A stretch of 64,000 bases of DNA from Polytrichum commune (lineage: Eukaryota > Streptophyta > Polytrichopsida > Polytrichales > Polytrichaceae), in assembly GCA_950295325.1 (NCBI GenBank), contig OX485809.1, positions 26,100,001-26,164,000 of the forward strand. The letters are read 5' to 3'. The notes under the pieces were generated by a model. It searched no databases, was not told the DNA's origin, and was given only the letters and a program-made list of their open reading frames with translations. The translations under genes and the position numbers were made by a program. Positions 51,908-64,000 of the stretch are shown here, in pieces (within the stretch, counting starts at the first letter, position 1; each line of letters starts with the position of its first letter).

Positions 51908-53274
51908 ATTTCCAACACTCTGCAATAAATTCACACTCCTTCCGTCCGTCCGTCCGCCCGCCCTTCCTCAGCCACTTCAACCTCCCCGTCTACGCCTGCA
52001 TTATATGTGTCGCTAGTTGTAACAGCCCCCAAAGTAGACGTGATGAATTCCTGCTGTTTCCCCCGCGTCCTCTGCAACTTCGGTCGGCGAGGAGCTTCGT
52101 CCGTCGGAGAGACAGGGTTTGGAATCTAGGGTTTGGGGTCACAAGGGAAATGGAAAGAAAGGACCATTAGAGGATTTCGTCCTTTTGTGCTTTTTAATTT
52201 AGGCAACTAAGAGCCGGTTTACACCATAGACCATGAAGTCGGACCATGGAAGATGGTTTTCATCCATGGTCCCATTTCTTAAAAAAATCAATTTACAAAG
52301 CTTTTGGGTCCCTCACTAGGTGTATACCGAATGTGGACCAAGAGGAATAACCATGCACCAAAAAGTAAATGTGTTGATTTTTTCAATATATGTCTAAATA
52401 GGGAAATTTTGAAGAGAAAAAAAAAATCAAGTTTGATCATTCTTTTGTCTTATCTTATTTTCATTTCTTTTACCTTCTCTTATCTTTTTGTTTTTGTTTG
52501 CCTTCACCTTGAATTTGAACAAGCATGGTCGTAATGGAGGAGAGGAGGAGAAGATTTATTTTGCTCTTAGGATCATACATGTTTTTATACATGCTTGTAA
52601 AGTATGTTGTGAACATTCAAGCATTGAAATCTCATTAGCCTTCATTGTTAGTCATGTACTCTTTGAGAATGGAGTCAAATTTATTCGTGCATGATAATAA
52701 ACAATGATTGAAACCCTTAATTGTAGCCACCAATCGAATCTATAGTTTGATCCAAGGCTTAACACCTACACAAAGGGCCAAAAAAACATAATGAAAACTC
52801 CAAAAACAAGCAAAGAAAAAGCTTGGAATTTGTGAATGTAAAGAAAAATCAACATAAAAAAAATTAAGATAGTATTGTATTTGAAAACAATGTGAGTAGA
52901 TAGAAACATAAAACATAAGATAGACTATTAGTTAGGACAAGAGGAGGAGGAGGAAAATATTTGGACAGAAGAGTTGAAAGTTCAAATCCTCTCATGCGTG
53001 GAAAAAAACTTAATATAGTAATTTAAACTCAAAGTCCCCACATGAAAGGCCACTCGAATTTTGAAAGGGGAGGCATACGGCTAAGGCGAAGGTGAAGGCC
53101 TTCTACAACTCATATACAACCTCATTTATCACATTCATTTTTGTAAAAACAAAAATTGACTCATGTTTTTTGAAAAAATTGTCTTGTTTGTTTGTTTGTT
53201 ATTTTCACAAATTCCTCATCCATCTTGCCTCGAATAGCAATTAGGTGATGCACTTCAAATTCTTTCTACTTGGT
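51908..53274. other. TRM4B promoter/leader region, then gene-free DNA
   Basis: 51908-52190 is GC-rich and ends with a TAGGGTTT word, consistent with the 5-prime untranslated region and core promoter. 52200-53274 is AT-rich with no recognised gene. Confidence 0.5.
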
Positions 53275-55218
53275 TGTCAATATGTTGGCTTAATGTGTTT
53301 CCTTGTATAGTTCCTCTTTGTATAGGTATTATTTGTGTTTTGTCAAAGTGTTCTCCAATAAATGTGGTAGTGGATTATGAGTAGATATTGCCTACTAGGG
53401 CTACGGCATCTTGTGGATAGCCAAGGTCTTTCATAATGATAAGGAGTCTGGCATGATCAATAGAGCCGAAGGCATTTTTTAAGTCAATGTATAATATATA
53501 GATATTATGGTTGGTGAGTCTCGCGTCTTCTAATATTGCTATAAGAGTTTGTAGTTGTCTAGCGGTGCACCTTTCAGCTCGAAAGCTCTTTTGGCTGTCA
53601 TGTAGGATTTGGTATTTTTCCCTGTATGTGGAAAATATATTTGTAACTGTACTGGTGAAAATTTTGTATATTGTGTTGGCTAGCGCAATTGGTCTCTAAT
53701 TGGTGAGGTGGTGGGGATTTCCCTTTTTGTATAAAAATATTGTGAGGCTAGTTTTCTAAGATTCTGGTATTTGTTTTTATTTGTAGCAATGAGTGAAGAA
53801 TAGTAAAAGAAGTGTGTGAAATCGAGGTGGCATATTTTTTAATATGGCGTTAGGGATTTTATCGAGACCAGGTATTTTCCCGTTGGCTAGGTTTTTAAGA
53901 CATATATCATATGTTTCTTGATCAAGATATGTGTGTAGGGGGGTTAGTGGTTTGCCTCTCTTATCTATAGTAAATCCGTTTAAATCGTACCATAGATATT
54001 GTCGAACTCCACATGTGCAGTGTTGTATATGACCTGGTTGGTAGTAACACGTTGGGATGGTTGGTCTGTTGCTAATTGATTGTTGGGCAATTATTTCTTG
54101 TGCAATGTCATTAGGGCTTGTAAGGATGTTGTTGAATCTATCTACGAGACAGTCTGGTAGGGGGTGTCATTGTTTTTGAAAACTTTCTTGTTTATTTTCT
54201 TGGGGCTTTTATCATAGAGTTGTTAGTATTTGGATATGGCTTTTTTTATTTATTTGGTGGTGTAGTCTGTTGTGATTTTGCGGGCTTTATTTTTAGCTTC
54301 TTTTGTCATCCGAGCTAAACATGCTAACCATGAGTCGTACGGGAAGGGGGGGGGTCTGGTGGCGGGGGTATAGTAGTATGAATGTGGTTATTTATTTCCT
54401 GGGTGATGATGGGGTGATTGCGCCAATTTGGGTTATTTTTTGTGATATATATTATCTTTCGAATGAGGTGGTAGGTAGATAGGTGTAGTTTCCATTTCTT
54501 TTGGGGTTTTTTTGGGGAGGTAGCCTCCTTGCTTGGCAATTCGGTTTGGTAGTGTGGGAATGGATGGAGCACTACATGTTTCTAGGATGACGGTGGTGAG
54601 GGTGTTTAATGAATTGCAGGCTAACTGCCATTGTTCATCCGTTAAATGATTGTTATTTTTTAATAGATGCATAAACTCATCTATTTGATTGGAGTTGCTT
54701 TCAAATAATTTAATGTGAAAGTCTTCGATCTTCTTCTTCGGTATGGGTTGAGTATTATGGGTGGTGCCTTAGGGGCTATAAGTGGTATTTTAGCAATTAG
54801 TGTGTTTGAGGGGATGTGTACGTAGTTGTATGGGTAGATGATCAGAGTTTAGGTGAGTGTTTTGGTTTGTAGTTGAGGTGTATTGGTTATTGTTGGGGGT
54901 TTTGATGAAGAAGCCGTCTATTAGGATATTTTGTGTATAGTTGTGTCCTCCTTGTCTTGAGAAAGTTGTATTTGTCGGGACGTATGATAATTCGAGGCTG
55001 GTTGTAAAGGATCTCCAAAGATAGTCCTCCGTTTGTGGTGGCGTTGTTTGTAGGTCGTTTTGTCTTCTTATTAAGGCAACATCCTTGTTGAAGTCTCCAC
55101 ATAAGATATATGTGTGATTAGGGTGATTAGTCATTTGGTTAGTTATGATAGTTTGGATGTTGGGGATGAGAGGTAAGTCTTTCTCATGTGAGGGCATATA
55201 TAGGTTAATTAGCTAGCA
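53275..55218 (-). pseudogene. LINE copy 2 endonuclease and reverse transcriptase remnant (inverted block)
   Basis: Reading leftward: LINLYMPSHEKD, ILCGDFNKDVAL, FFIKTPNN, LNSDHLPIQL (endonuclease), then a linker, then reverse-transcriptase words (PGLDKIPNAI, DLGYP, a GTIQG-like block) ending before the YADD motif. Several stops and frame changes. It is clearly homologous to the block at 12290-14200 of the full LINE. Confidence 0.85.
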
Positions 55219-56833
55219 AAAGCACTAAATACACACATAAACACCTATCCCATCACCCCCACAACAACACACTACAAGATCAAATTCTCTAAAACGTGGT
55301 TAAATGCCCCCAAAACAACTCCACCCCCCGAGAACCACAATACAACAACGCTCCCCGCAAAATACCACCACATCCACCCACTCAAATACCACCCACGCCA
55401 ATGCATATACACAGATGGATCATTTATCCCACCAACCAAAAACTCATACGGACAAATAACAGGCAACACCGCAGGATCCAGAATATACAGCCCCAATAAC
55501 AACATTCAAATATCAGAAAGACTACCAGGCTACCAAAACATCCTTAGAGCATAGCTCAACGCAATACTCATCGCCATCAAAACCATCAGCATTACCCATG
55601 TAAATACCCACATATTTACAGACAACCTTAATAATATATTCCTAATAAACAACCACATTCGACACCCCACCTCACAACATCACCACCCAGACAAACTACT
55701 CATAGCAGCCATAGTACACCATATATACTGGACCCCACACGTAATTCATATACACAAAGTACGCGCACACTCGGGCATTATGGGTAATGAAATCACAGAC
55801 ACATTGGCCAACAAAGGGACTCTTAAAGAAAAACTAAATAACACACCACACATACATATAGCCCACACCACACCATACTGGCTAGCTAGCTACCCAACCG
55901 CCACACACGACGGGGCCATCCGGAACCTCCGCACAACTATAACAAAAGAACACGACACCCGTGAAAAAGCGATAGCCAAAAGCAAATTCTCATATGTGAA
56001 CAAATGGTTGTCAAATGACCAAATAAACCACAAACTCTTCAATCATTTTTGGAAAAATGAACAAATAACTGACGCACAAATATCCCAAACCTTAAAGTTT
56101 AGATATGCCCAATACATGGGTAATCACATAAAACACATATTTTGGCCAAACACACACCAAAACCCCAACTGCACACTATGTCATAAAAACGACAGAGACA
56201 CATGGCCACACCTCCTCTCATTGTGTGAACACCCCTACCTAAAAGGCCTACGAATATCTAGACATGACAAAGCAGTGCACCTTATTGCACAAACACTCCA
56301 AGCTAACAAAAATACCCAATTCTTCACACTAACCAACGTTGGTAAAACCAACAATAAACCCCCTGACCAAACCATCCCAGACTAGTTACTCAAATGTACA
56401 TGCCTATATACCCCCTGCCAATGTCACGCCAAACTTAAACCATACATCCTATGCATAATCGGAATCCCAAACCAAACACAAACACCTACGGCACCGACCC
56501 CCACAACCATAGTCCAACTCATAGAATTCACCTACTGCCACGACAAATTCCCATAACAAGCCCTCATACAAAAAGCATACCAAATATGACCCACTAATCA
56601 ACGCCATACAAAACAATGTGTGGAAAATCAACCCCCTCGTAACCATCACAACAGGTTTAAGAGGAGCCATACACGAACACTCCATTGAAAAGTTGAACAA
56701 CTTAAAAATCCCAAAAGTTAATATCAAAAACCTCATGAAAAGTTTACACCATAACGCCATCAAATATCTCACCTACCTAATTCTAAACAAAAGAAAACTA
56801 GACAACAAACAATCACCCGTCCCCCCACCATAA
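55219..56833 (+). pseudogene. LINE copy 2 RNase H, zinc knuckle and RLE-like remnant
   Basis: YTDGSFIPP and NILRA of RNase H lie in 55400-55560 with a stop. 55780-56385 is open for 201 codons from MGNEITDTLANKG through the knuckle CTLCHKNDRDTWPHLLSLC. After a stop the RLE-like block follows: LIEFTYCHDKF, then WKINPLVTITTGLRGAIHEHS and LKIPKVNIKN. Conservation of IEFTYC(N/H)D and of the ITxGxRG words against copy 1 supports a real domain. Confidence 0.85.
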
Positions 56834-56965
56834 TAAAATTTAGACAAATTTTAGATAATCCCAGAGCCCACCTCCTAACGGAGGCATTAAAGCTTATGTT
56901 GCATCACGGAATACCGTGATCAACACTAGACCAACGGGCTCACTTTCATGCCGGTATGAAGATAT

Positions 56966-56985
56966 ATACGGGCGTTCTCTCTCTC

Positions 56986-57034
<49 letters not shown>
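56966..57034. repeat. (TC)n then (TA)n microsatellite
   Basis: Directly follows LINE copy 2 and may have grown from its tail, as LINE copy 1 also ends in a simple repeat. Confidence 0.9.
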
Positions 57035-57036
<2 letters not shown>

Positions 57037-58274
57037 TTGATGGGCAAGATTAATTTCAAATTTGATATGCCTTTATTTTTGCTTGTGACATGTGCAAAAA
57101 GGAGCCTTGACTCAGACACCTAGTGATGGATTTACATTAAGGTCCAAGACTAAAGAAACTCCAAAATTGAGCAATCCTATTGGTCAAGAGCACATATTAA
57201 CTTTGGATCGGAGTTTGCACTAAAGTTTGGGTCCAAGGTATGAGAATGTGAAGTGGCATTAATGTGGCATCAATTTCTTGTCAAATATCAACAATTTGCA
57301 TTTAGGGAAATGCTCTTACAACGTTTAATTTGAGAAACCAGTCTTTAAGGTTGGGTTCAATATTGGGTCTAAGAGCAATGTCACACAAACAACACTCCTT
57401 TTCTAGGTGAATTCAATTGATCAAAGGTCTTTTTGGGGGGTAAAACATGGCATTTTCATGTGCACCCCTTTCTTCAAATGCATGTGAAAATCAAGAGAGT
57501 AGTTCATGCATATTTCAACCCTAAAAGTAGTTCATCTCTCATGGTTCAAGATCCTACATATAAATTTTACTTTAACTCAAAAACTTGTCTATGAAACACA
57601 ACAACCTACACTGAGTGAAATGCACACAAAACAACCCTTTCATAGGCTTGGGAAGTTAGGGGTTGAAGAATGTTTTGGACCCCAAAGCGGGGGTTTAAAT
57701 TAGGGTCTTGCATGCACATGGCTCCCACTCTCATGGAGGGGTGCACTCCCTATGCATTGTTTATGGTATTTAGTGTCACACACACTATTTGCAAAGGGTT
57801 GCACTAAATTTTCTTTAGGCCTAAAAATGACATGTCTACTAATTATTAACATGGTATTATTCGTTGATATAAGTATCTTTTAAAGCATTTCTTAGTGGTG
57901 CAACATTCAATGTAGCACAATCTAAAACTTGAGAAAATAGTTGAATTTTTTAGTAGGCATGAGAGAATATTATTAAGTTACATATATCAAACATCATGTG
58001 GTTACACTAATGGTCAAATTGTTAAACATTAGGTGTAACTAAAACATAGGCTTCAATATAGTCTTGAGAGTATTCATGCCAAGTTATTACCGCTTGGTTA
58101 CACCAAAAGAAAAAGACTTGAAACCACGGCTCGAAGTTTTGACATACAATGTGCCCATCCCTAACAAAGAAAAATTTCTACCAAGGCTTTACAACTCATG
58201 AAAAGGATGTAATAAGCTTTACAGCTCTTTAATTTACCTCTACCGGGGCCTCTACCGGTGTCTTGAAGGGTTAA
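57035..58274. other. Intergenic with dispersed repeats, no gene recognised
   Basis: 57041-57107 matches 39957-40030. 57121-57440 resembles the element at 17505-18003 and its right flank (ACATTAAGGTCCAAGAC, AATCCTATTGGTCAAGAG, GAGAAACCAG). ACTAAAT-type words recur near 57767. No coding frame. Confidence 0.55.
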
Positions 58275-58340
58275 CGGAATTGGGCGCCTTACCTTAGCAG
58301 ATATAGCGGAATTAGGCGCTTGAGACGGAATTGGGCGCTT
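58275..58340 (+). promoter_or_regulatory. Three direct copies of CGGAATTGGGCGC upstream of PRP18
   Basis: CGGAATTGGGCGCCTT (58275), CGGAATTAGGCGCTT (58307) and CGGAATTGGGCGCTT (58326) lie 245-310 bp before the start codon. The TTGGGCGC core resembles plant E2F sites, though it is not a perfect consensus. A telo-box, TTAGGGTTT, follows at 58362-58370. The pairing of a repeated motif with a telo-box fits a housekeeping or proliferation-linked promoter; that role is inferred. Confidence 0.5.
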
Positions 58341-58585
58341 CTGTCTTAGCTGAGCCTCAAGTTAGGGTTTCGCGAACAACAACCACAGTGCGCGGTGTGC
58401 CTCGGTGCGATTTGATTTGATTTGATTTCTATCGCTGCTTATGCCTGTTGTGGTCGGTACTCTTTGATTTAGTGTTTGGTGGTAACTTCTCATGTGGTGG
58501 ATTGCGACGATGGTTTAGATTGAAGAGAAGGTTGTTGTAAGTAGGGCACGATTCGGTGATTTGTGGGCAGATATAGCTCTACGAG

Positions 58586-61018
58586 ATGGATGCGTTGAAG
58601 AAGGAGTTGGAGCGGAAGAGGAAAGTAGTAAACGAGGAGTTCGGCGGGAGGAAGTTTGTGAGGAGGGGAGAGATTGAACAGCGAAATTTAGAACGGAAAA
58701 GGGAAGAAGAGAGGCTTGAGGCGTTGGAAAAGGCGAAGAAGAAGAAAGACGTGTTATCCTCTGCCGGGGTTGAGGTGTCGTTGTCGTCGTCGTCCTCCGC
58801 GGCAGTAGCAGCAGATACGACTCTTTCGGTACCGACTGCGGCTTCGAAGGTTTCGTCCAAGGTGTCGAAGGAGAGCTTGAACGAGGAGGAAAAGATAGAT
58901 GAATTGGAGCTGCCTAGGGTGGAGGTCATCAGGAGGTTAAGGTACCTGAAGCACCCTATAACGCTGTTCGGAGAAGATGATGAGGCCCGGATGGCTCGGT
59001 TGAAGGCTCTCTTGAAGGCCGGGGTGACCGACCCGGACAGTGAGCTGATGGAAGGCCAGCGAAATGACTTTCTTGTTGACATGGCCGAGTTGAGGAAGAG
59101 GGAAAAACACGGGCGGTTCGAGCCTAGGAAGGACAAGAATAAGGATAATGAAGGTGCAGAGGATGGTGACAAGGACGGAGGTGGGGGCGGTGATCAGACC
59201 GGTCACGGGGACGGGGGTTTCTCTTCCGGTATCGACAATGATAAAGATATGAAGGTATGCATCACGGTTAACTTACATCCATCGGTACTACATACTGTTA
59301 AATTTGCTCTCTAGGAAGAGAAACTTTTTTGCCTTTGCTATAGAGAAGAGATAACTCCGATGTTGCCACCAATGTGAGTATGTTGTTGTTTCATCTTCGA
59401 GTTGGTCGTATTCGATGTGTAATTCCGAAATGGGCATCACGAGGATCAGGCATCACGAGAATAGAGGGCCTTGAAAACTACTGCTTTCTTTTAAAGGTAA
59501 ACACCTTGAACGGTTGTGGACAAGCTGGCCCTGCTGCACCTATCTCCCTATCTCTCTAATCTCCTCCAAGGGCTTGGGCAAATCAAGTGCAAATTAAGTG
59601 GTAGGTACTAGGCAGGCCACCCATTCGAGCACTATTCCGGCCGTATGCGGCTCAACCTCGGAGTTCCCATGGGATCTGGGTCAAGGCTTTGGGTTTAAGC
59701 TACCCTTTTGTCACTGCAAATTATGATTAATTGGTAGAATATGTTGTGGCCAGAATCTGACACTGAACGTTGTTGCTGAAAAGTTCTAAGGGCAGTCTTC
59801 CCGCAGTGTTAAAAGGCATGTGGAGCTGCTATTATTGTTGGTACCAAAAAACCTATCTAAATGTGCTTTTTTACTCCTTCAGGTAGGTAATATGAGCATT
59901 TGAACAAGAGGAATTCAAGAATCTAGGGTTTCTGACCCTGTTTCAGTCATTGTATCCTCTTAGACTTGTGATCAGCTAGAGTGCAAAGTAAAACTGACAA
60001 CGGTTGATCAAGTTATGAATCAAACATGAACAAAGCTGATGTGCTGAAATGTCTCCTTGTGCAGAGGTTGAAGGCCAATTTTGAAGACCTGAGCGACGAA
60101 GACAAAATTCTTGTGTTTTTCAAGCGGCTGCTTCAGGAATGGGAGCACGAGCTAGAGAACCGACCAGATTCAGAGCGTAGAACTGGACGAGGCAAATCCA
60201 GTGTGGCCACCTTCAAGCAGTGTGCTCGCTATCTTAAACCCCTATTCAAAATGTGCCGCAAGAAAGTAAGTGACTTTTTGCCCATTAATGATTTTCTGAG
60301 CCTCTTTCTTCTAGTTAATTGACCTTCTGTGTTTTGTCTTGTGTAGAACACATACGTATGTGATTTACCTAGAACGTTTCTTATTGAAGTGGAGAAGTGC
60401 ATTTTATATCAAAGACATTGATATGCATAGGTTTGCATAAGAACTGGCAGCTCTATTGCAGATCAGCTAAATCAGTCACCCTCATGAGGGATGAGCAATA
60501 TGGGTAGTAAGTCTGCTCTCTATAAATTTATATGGTCTTGTGTGTTGGTGTACAGTAGTAGTAATAGTACCAAAAAATGGTTATCTTTGTATTTGCAGAT
60601 GCTTCCAGATGATATTCGCACTGCCCTTATGATTGTAGTAAAGTGCTGTATGGAGCGAGATTATTTGACAGCCATGGATCAATATATTAAACTTGCGATT
60701 GGGAATGCACCTTGGCCCATTGGAGTTACTATGGTTGGTATTCATGAGCGATCAGCTCGAGAGAAGATTTACACCAACAGTGTTGCACATATTATGAATG
60801 ATGAGACAACAAGAAAGTATCTACAATCAATCAAGAGGCTGATGACTCTTTGCCAACGTCGGTACCCGGCTATGCCTTCAAAGGCTGTGGAATTCAATAG
60901 TCTTGCAAATGGCAGTGATTTGCAGTCCTTGCTGATGGAGGAGAAGCTCAAGACCGGGAGTCTTGCAGCAGAGGAAAGACTACGACTCATGGCTGCTAGG
61001 AGTGAAGATAGTTTGTAG
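58586..61018 (+). CDS. PRP18: Pre-mRNA splicing factor 18 (PRP18)
   Basis: Three exons, 58586-59254, 60065-60265 and 60599-61018, all phase 0, give 429 aa (Arabidopsis and animal PRP18 are 340-420). PRP18 acts with SLU7 in the second step of nuclear splicing, stabilising 3-prime splice-site docking on the U5 snRNP. Residues 1-55 form a charged coiled coil. The SFM/PRP4-like motif lies at 109-142 (LPRVEVIRRLRYLKHPITLF, then GEDDEARMARLK). An acidic, glycine-rich linker covers 185-222. The helical Prp18 domain is about 224-385 with the invariant loop AIGNAPWPIGVTMVGIH (323-339) and the NDETTRKYLQSIKRL helix. The introns are 810 and 333 bp with GTATGC and GTAAGT donors. The antisense open frame over exon 1 is a shadow. 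The next gene, TAD2, converges from the right. Confidence 0.96.
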
Positions 61019-61749
61019 TCATTTTCATTTCAATTTTCTCAAACATAGCATCAAATCACAAAGCAAATGCTTTAAAGTTGAGTGGGTCTAAATAGAAACA
61101 GGTCCTGAATGTACACTATCTAGCTGAATGTATATAATGTGGGATGCAATTGAAGTCATCTGCAGTTGGGTTGGACAATTGGCCAGTAGAAGTGAATGGA
61201 TACCCATCTGTTGTGGTTAGATGTTGATTCAGATTTATTGCAATCTATCATTGAGAAAGTCAAAAGTTGTAGGTTGTCTTTTTGAAGGGTTATCTTGTAG
61301 GCTAAACTCAAGCGGAAGCCTCCTAGAGGACACACAAAAAGAATTAGGTAGTTGCACAGAGTTACTGCGATTTGAAGTGCAGTACAGTAAATTTGAACAT
61401 TAACATGAAATAATACAGCAAGACAAGTAAGCTATGTATGCAACAATGTGCAAATCCCAGTGCTCTAAGCATCCATTCGTACTCAGTATTATATTCATTT
61501 CATTCATTCCCCATGTACAATAAGAAAAAGACTACACAAAGTAAAGTGCTACAACAAAAGTTGCAAGTGAATGACAACTTTATAAAAAAATAAGTTAAGT
61601 CAGTGAGAATCCTTGTTTCAATTTTATTTGTTTGAAACATCCAATAATGTTGTTCAGGACATTGAATGGAGTTCCTGAATTTGTGTCTTCAATATCAGAA
61701 AATTGTTGCCGGAACAGCCAGCATCCCCACCAAATCTAACATCTTGTCA
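61019..61749. other. Convergent intergenic region, PRP18 and TAD2 3-prime ends
   Basis: About 730 bp that must hold both 3-prime untranslated regions. No further gene or hairpin is evident. Confidence 0.6.
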
Positions 61750-63924
<2,175 letters not shown>

Positions 63925-64000
63925 CTGCACAAAGGGGCATTATATATCAGTATCAACTTTACATGTCCTACCCAAATGTATTCGAAGTAAAGGAGTATTC

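Larger units (their letters stand above)
53275..56965. mobile_element. LINE copy 2 with inverted 5-prime part
   Basis: The left part (53275-55218) is on the minus strand and encodes decayed APE endonuclease and RT. The right part (55219-56965) is on the plus strand and encodes RNase H, zinc knuckle, the RLE-like end and a 3-prime untranslated region with a hairpin (CACGGAATACCGTG), followed by a (TC)n tract. The inverted 5-prime block joined to a direct 3-prime block, with about 2.4 kb of element missing between them, is the product expected of twin priming in LINE integration. The 3-prime untranslated region matches copy 3, not copy 1, so two subfamilies are present. Confidence 0.85.

Noticed and set aside
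58579-59172. 197-codon minus-strand serine-rich frame
   Set aside because: Antisense shadow of PRP18 exon 1; its serine richness reflects the charged codons on the other strand.

Overview
The window reads as nuclear DNA from a plant-type (streptophyte) eukaryote with a repeat-rich genome. It holds four conserved genes, two of them split by several GT-AG introns. The other evidence is Arabidopsis-type TTTAGGG/CCCTAAA telomere-like tracts, telo-box motifs near gene starts, an Emigrant/pogo-like MITE and Ty3/gypsy and LINE remains. I cannot name the species. A seed-free plant or streptophyte alga is a guess, based on the green-alga-like dual-endonuclease LINE.

Layout. 1-7.8 kb is gene-free with simple repeats, a 46-bp tandem array, a 156-bp hairpin and one poly-G-ended MITE. 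7.87-16.39 kb is a nested insertion: a near-full-length 8.3-kb LINE on the minus strand, flanked by a 12-bp target duplication, sits inside a small pogo/Emigrant-like MITE. 16.4-34.9 kb is a mosaic of small inverted-repeat elements, local duplications, a 1-kb AT-rich satellite and a tRNA-like SINE. 34.9-35.9 kb is a broken Ty3/gypsy fragment. 38.1-38.5 kb is a LINE 3-prime fragment.

The genes lie in the right part as two convergent pairs. Pelota (intronless, +, 40.9-42.0 kb) faces a TRM4B/NSUN2-type tRNA cytosine-5 methyltransferase (18 exons, -, 44.1-51.9 kb). PRP18 (3 exons, +, 58.6-61.0 kb) faces a TAD2-type tRNA adenosine-34 deaminase (-, 61.75-63.9 kb, 5-prime end outside the window). 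A second, 5-prime-inverted LINE copy (53.3-57.0 kb) separates the pairs. Three of the four genes act in translation or tRNA modification and the fourth in splicing. They are housekeeping genes with no evident operon-like link.

The most striking object is the LINE at 7,990-16,318. Its minus strand carries, in order, a basic H/K/P-rich leader, a canonical 2A-type ribosome-skipping motif, an APE-type endonuclease, a reverse transcriptase, a chromodomain-like segment, an unusual segment of unknown function, RNase H, a zinc knuckle and a C-terminal PD-(D/E)XK-like region that resembles the restriction-like endonuclease of R2/Dualen-type elements. The reading frame is broken by a few stops and frameshifts, so this copy is probably dead, but the domain order is readable.
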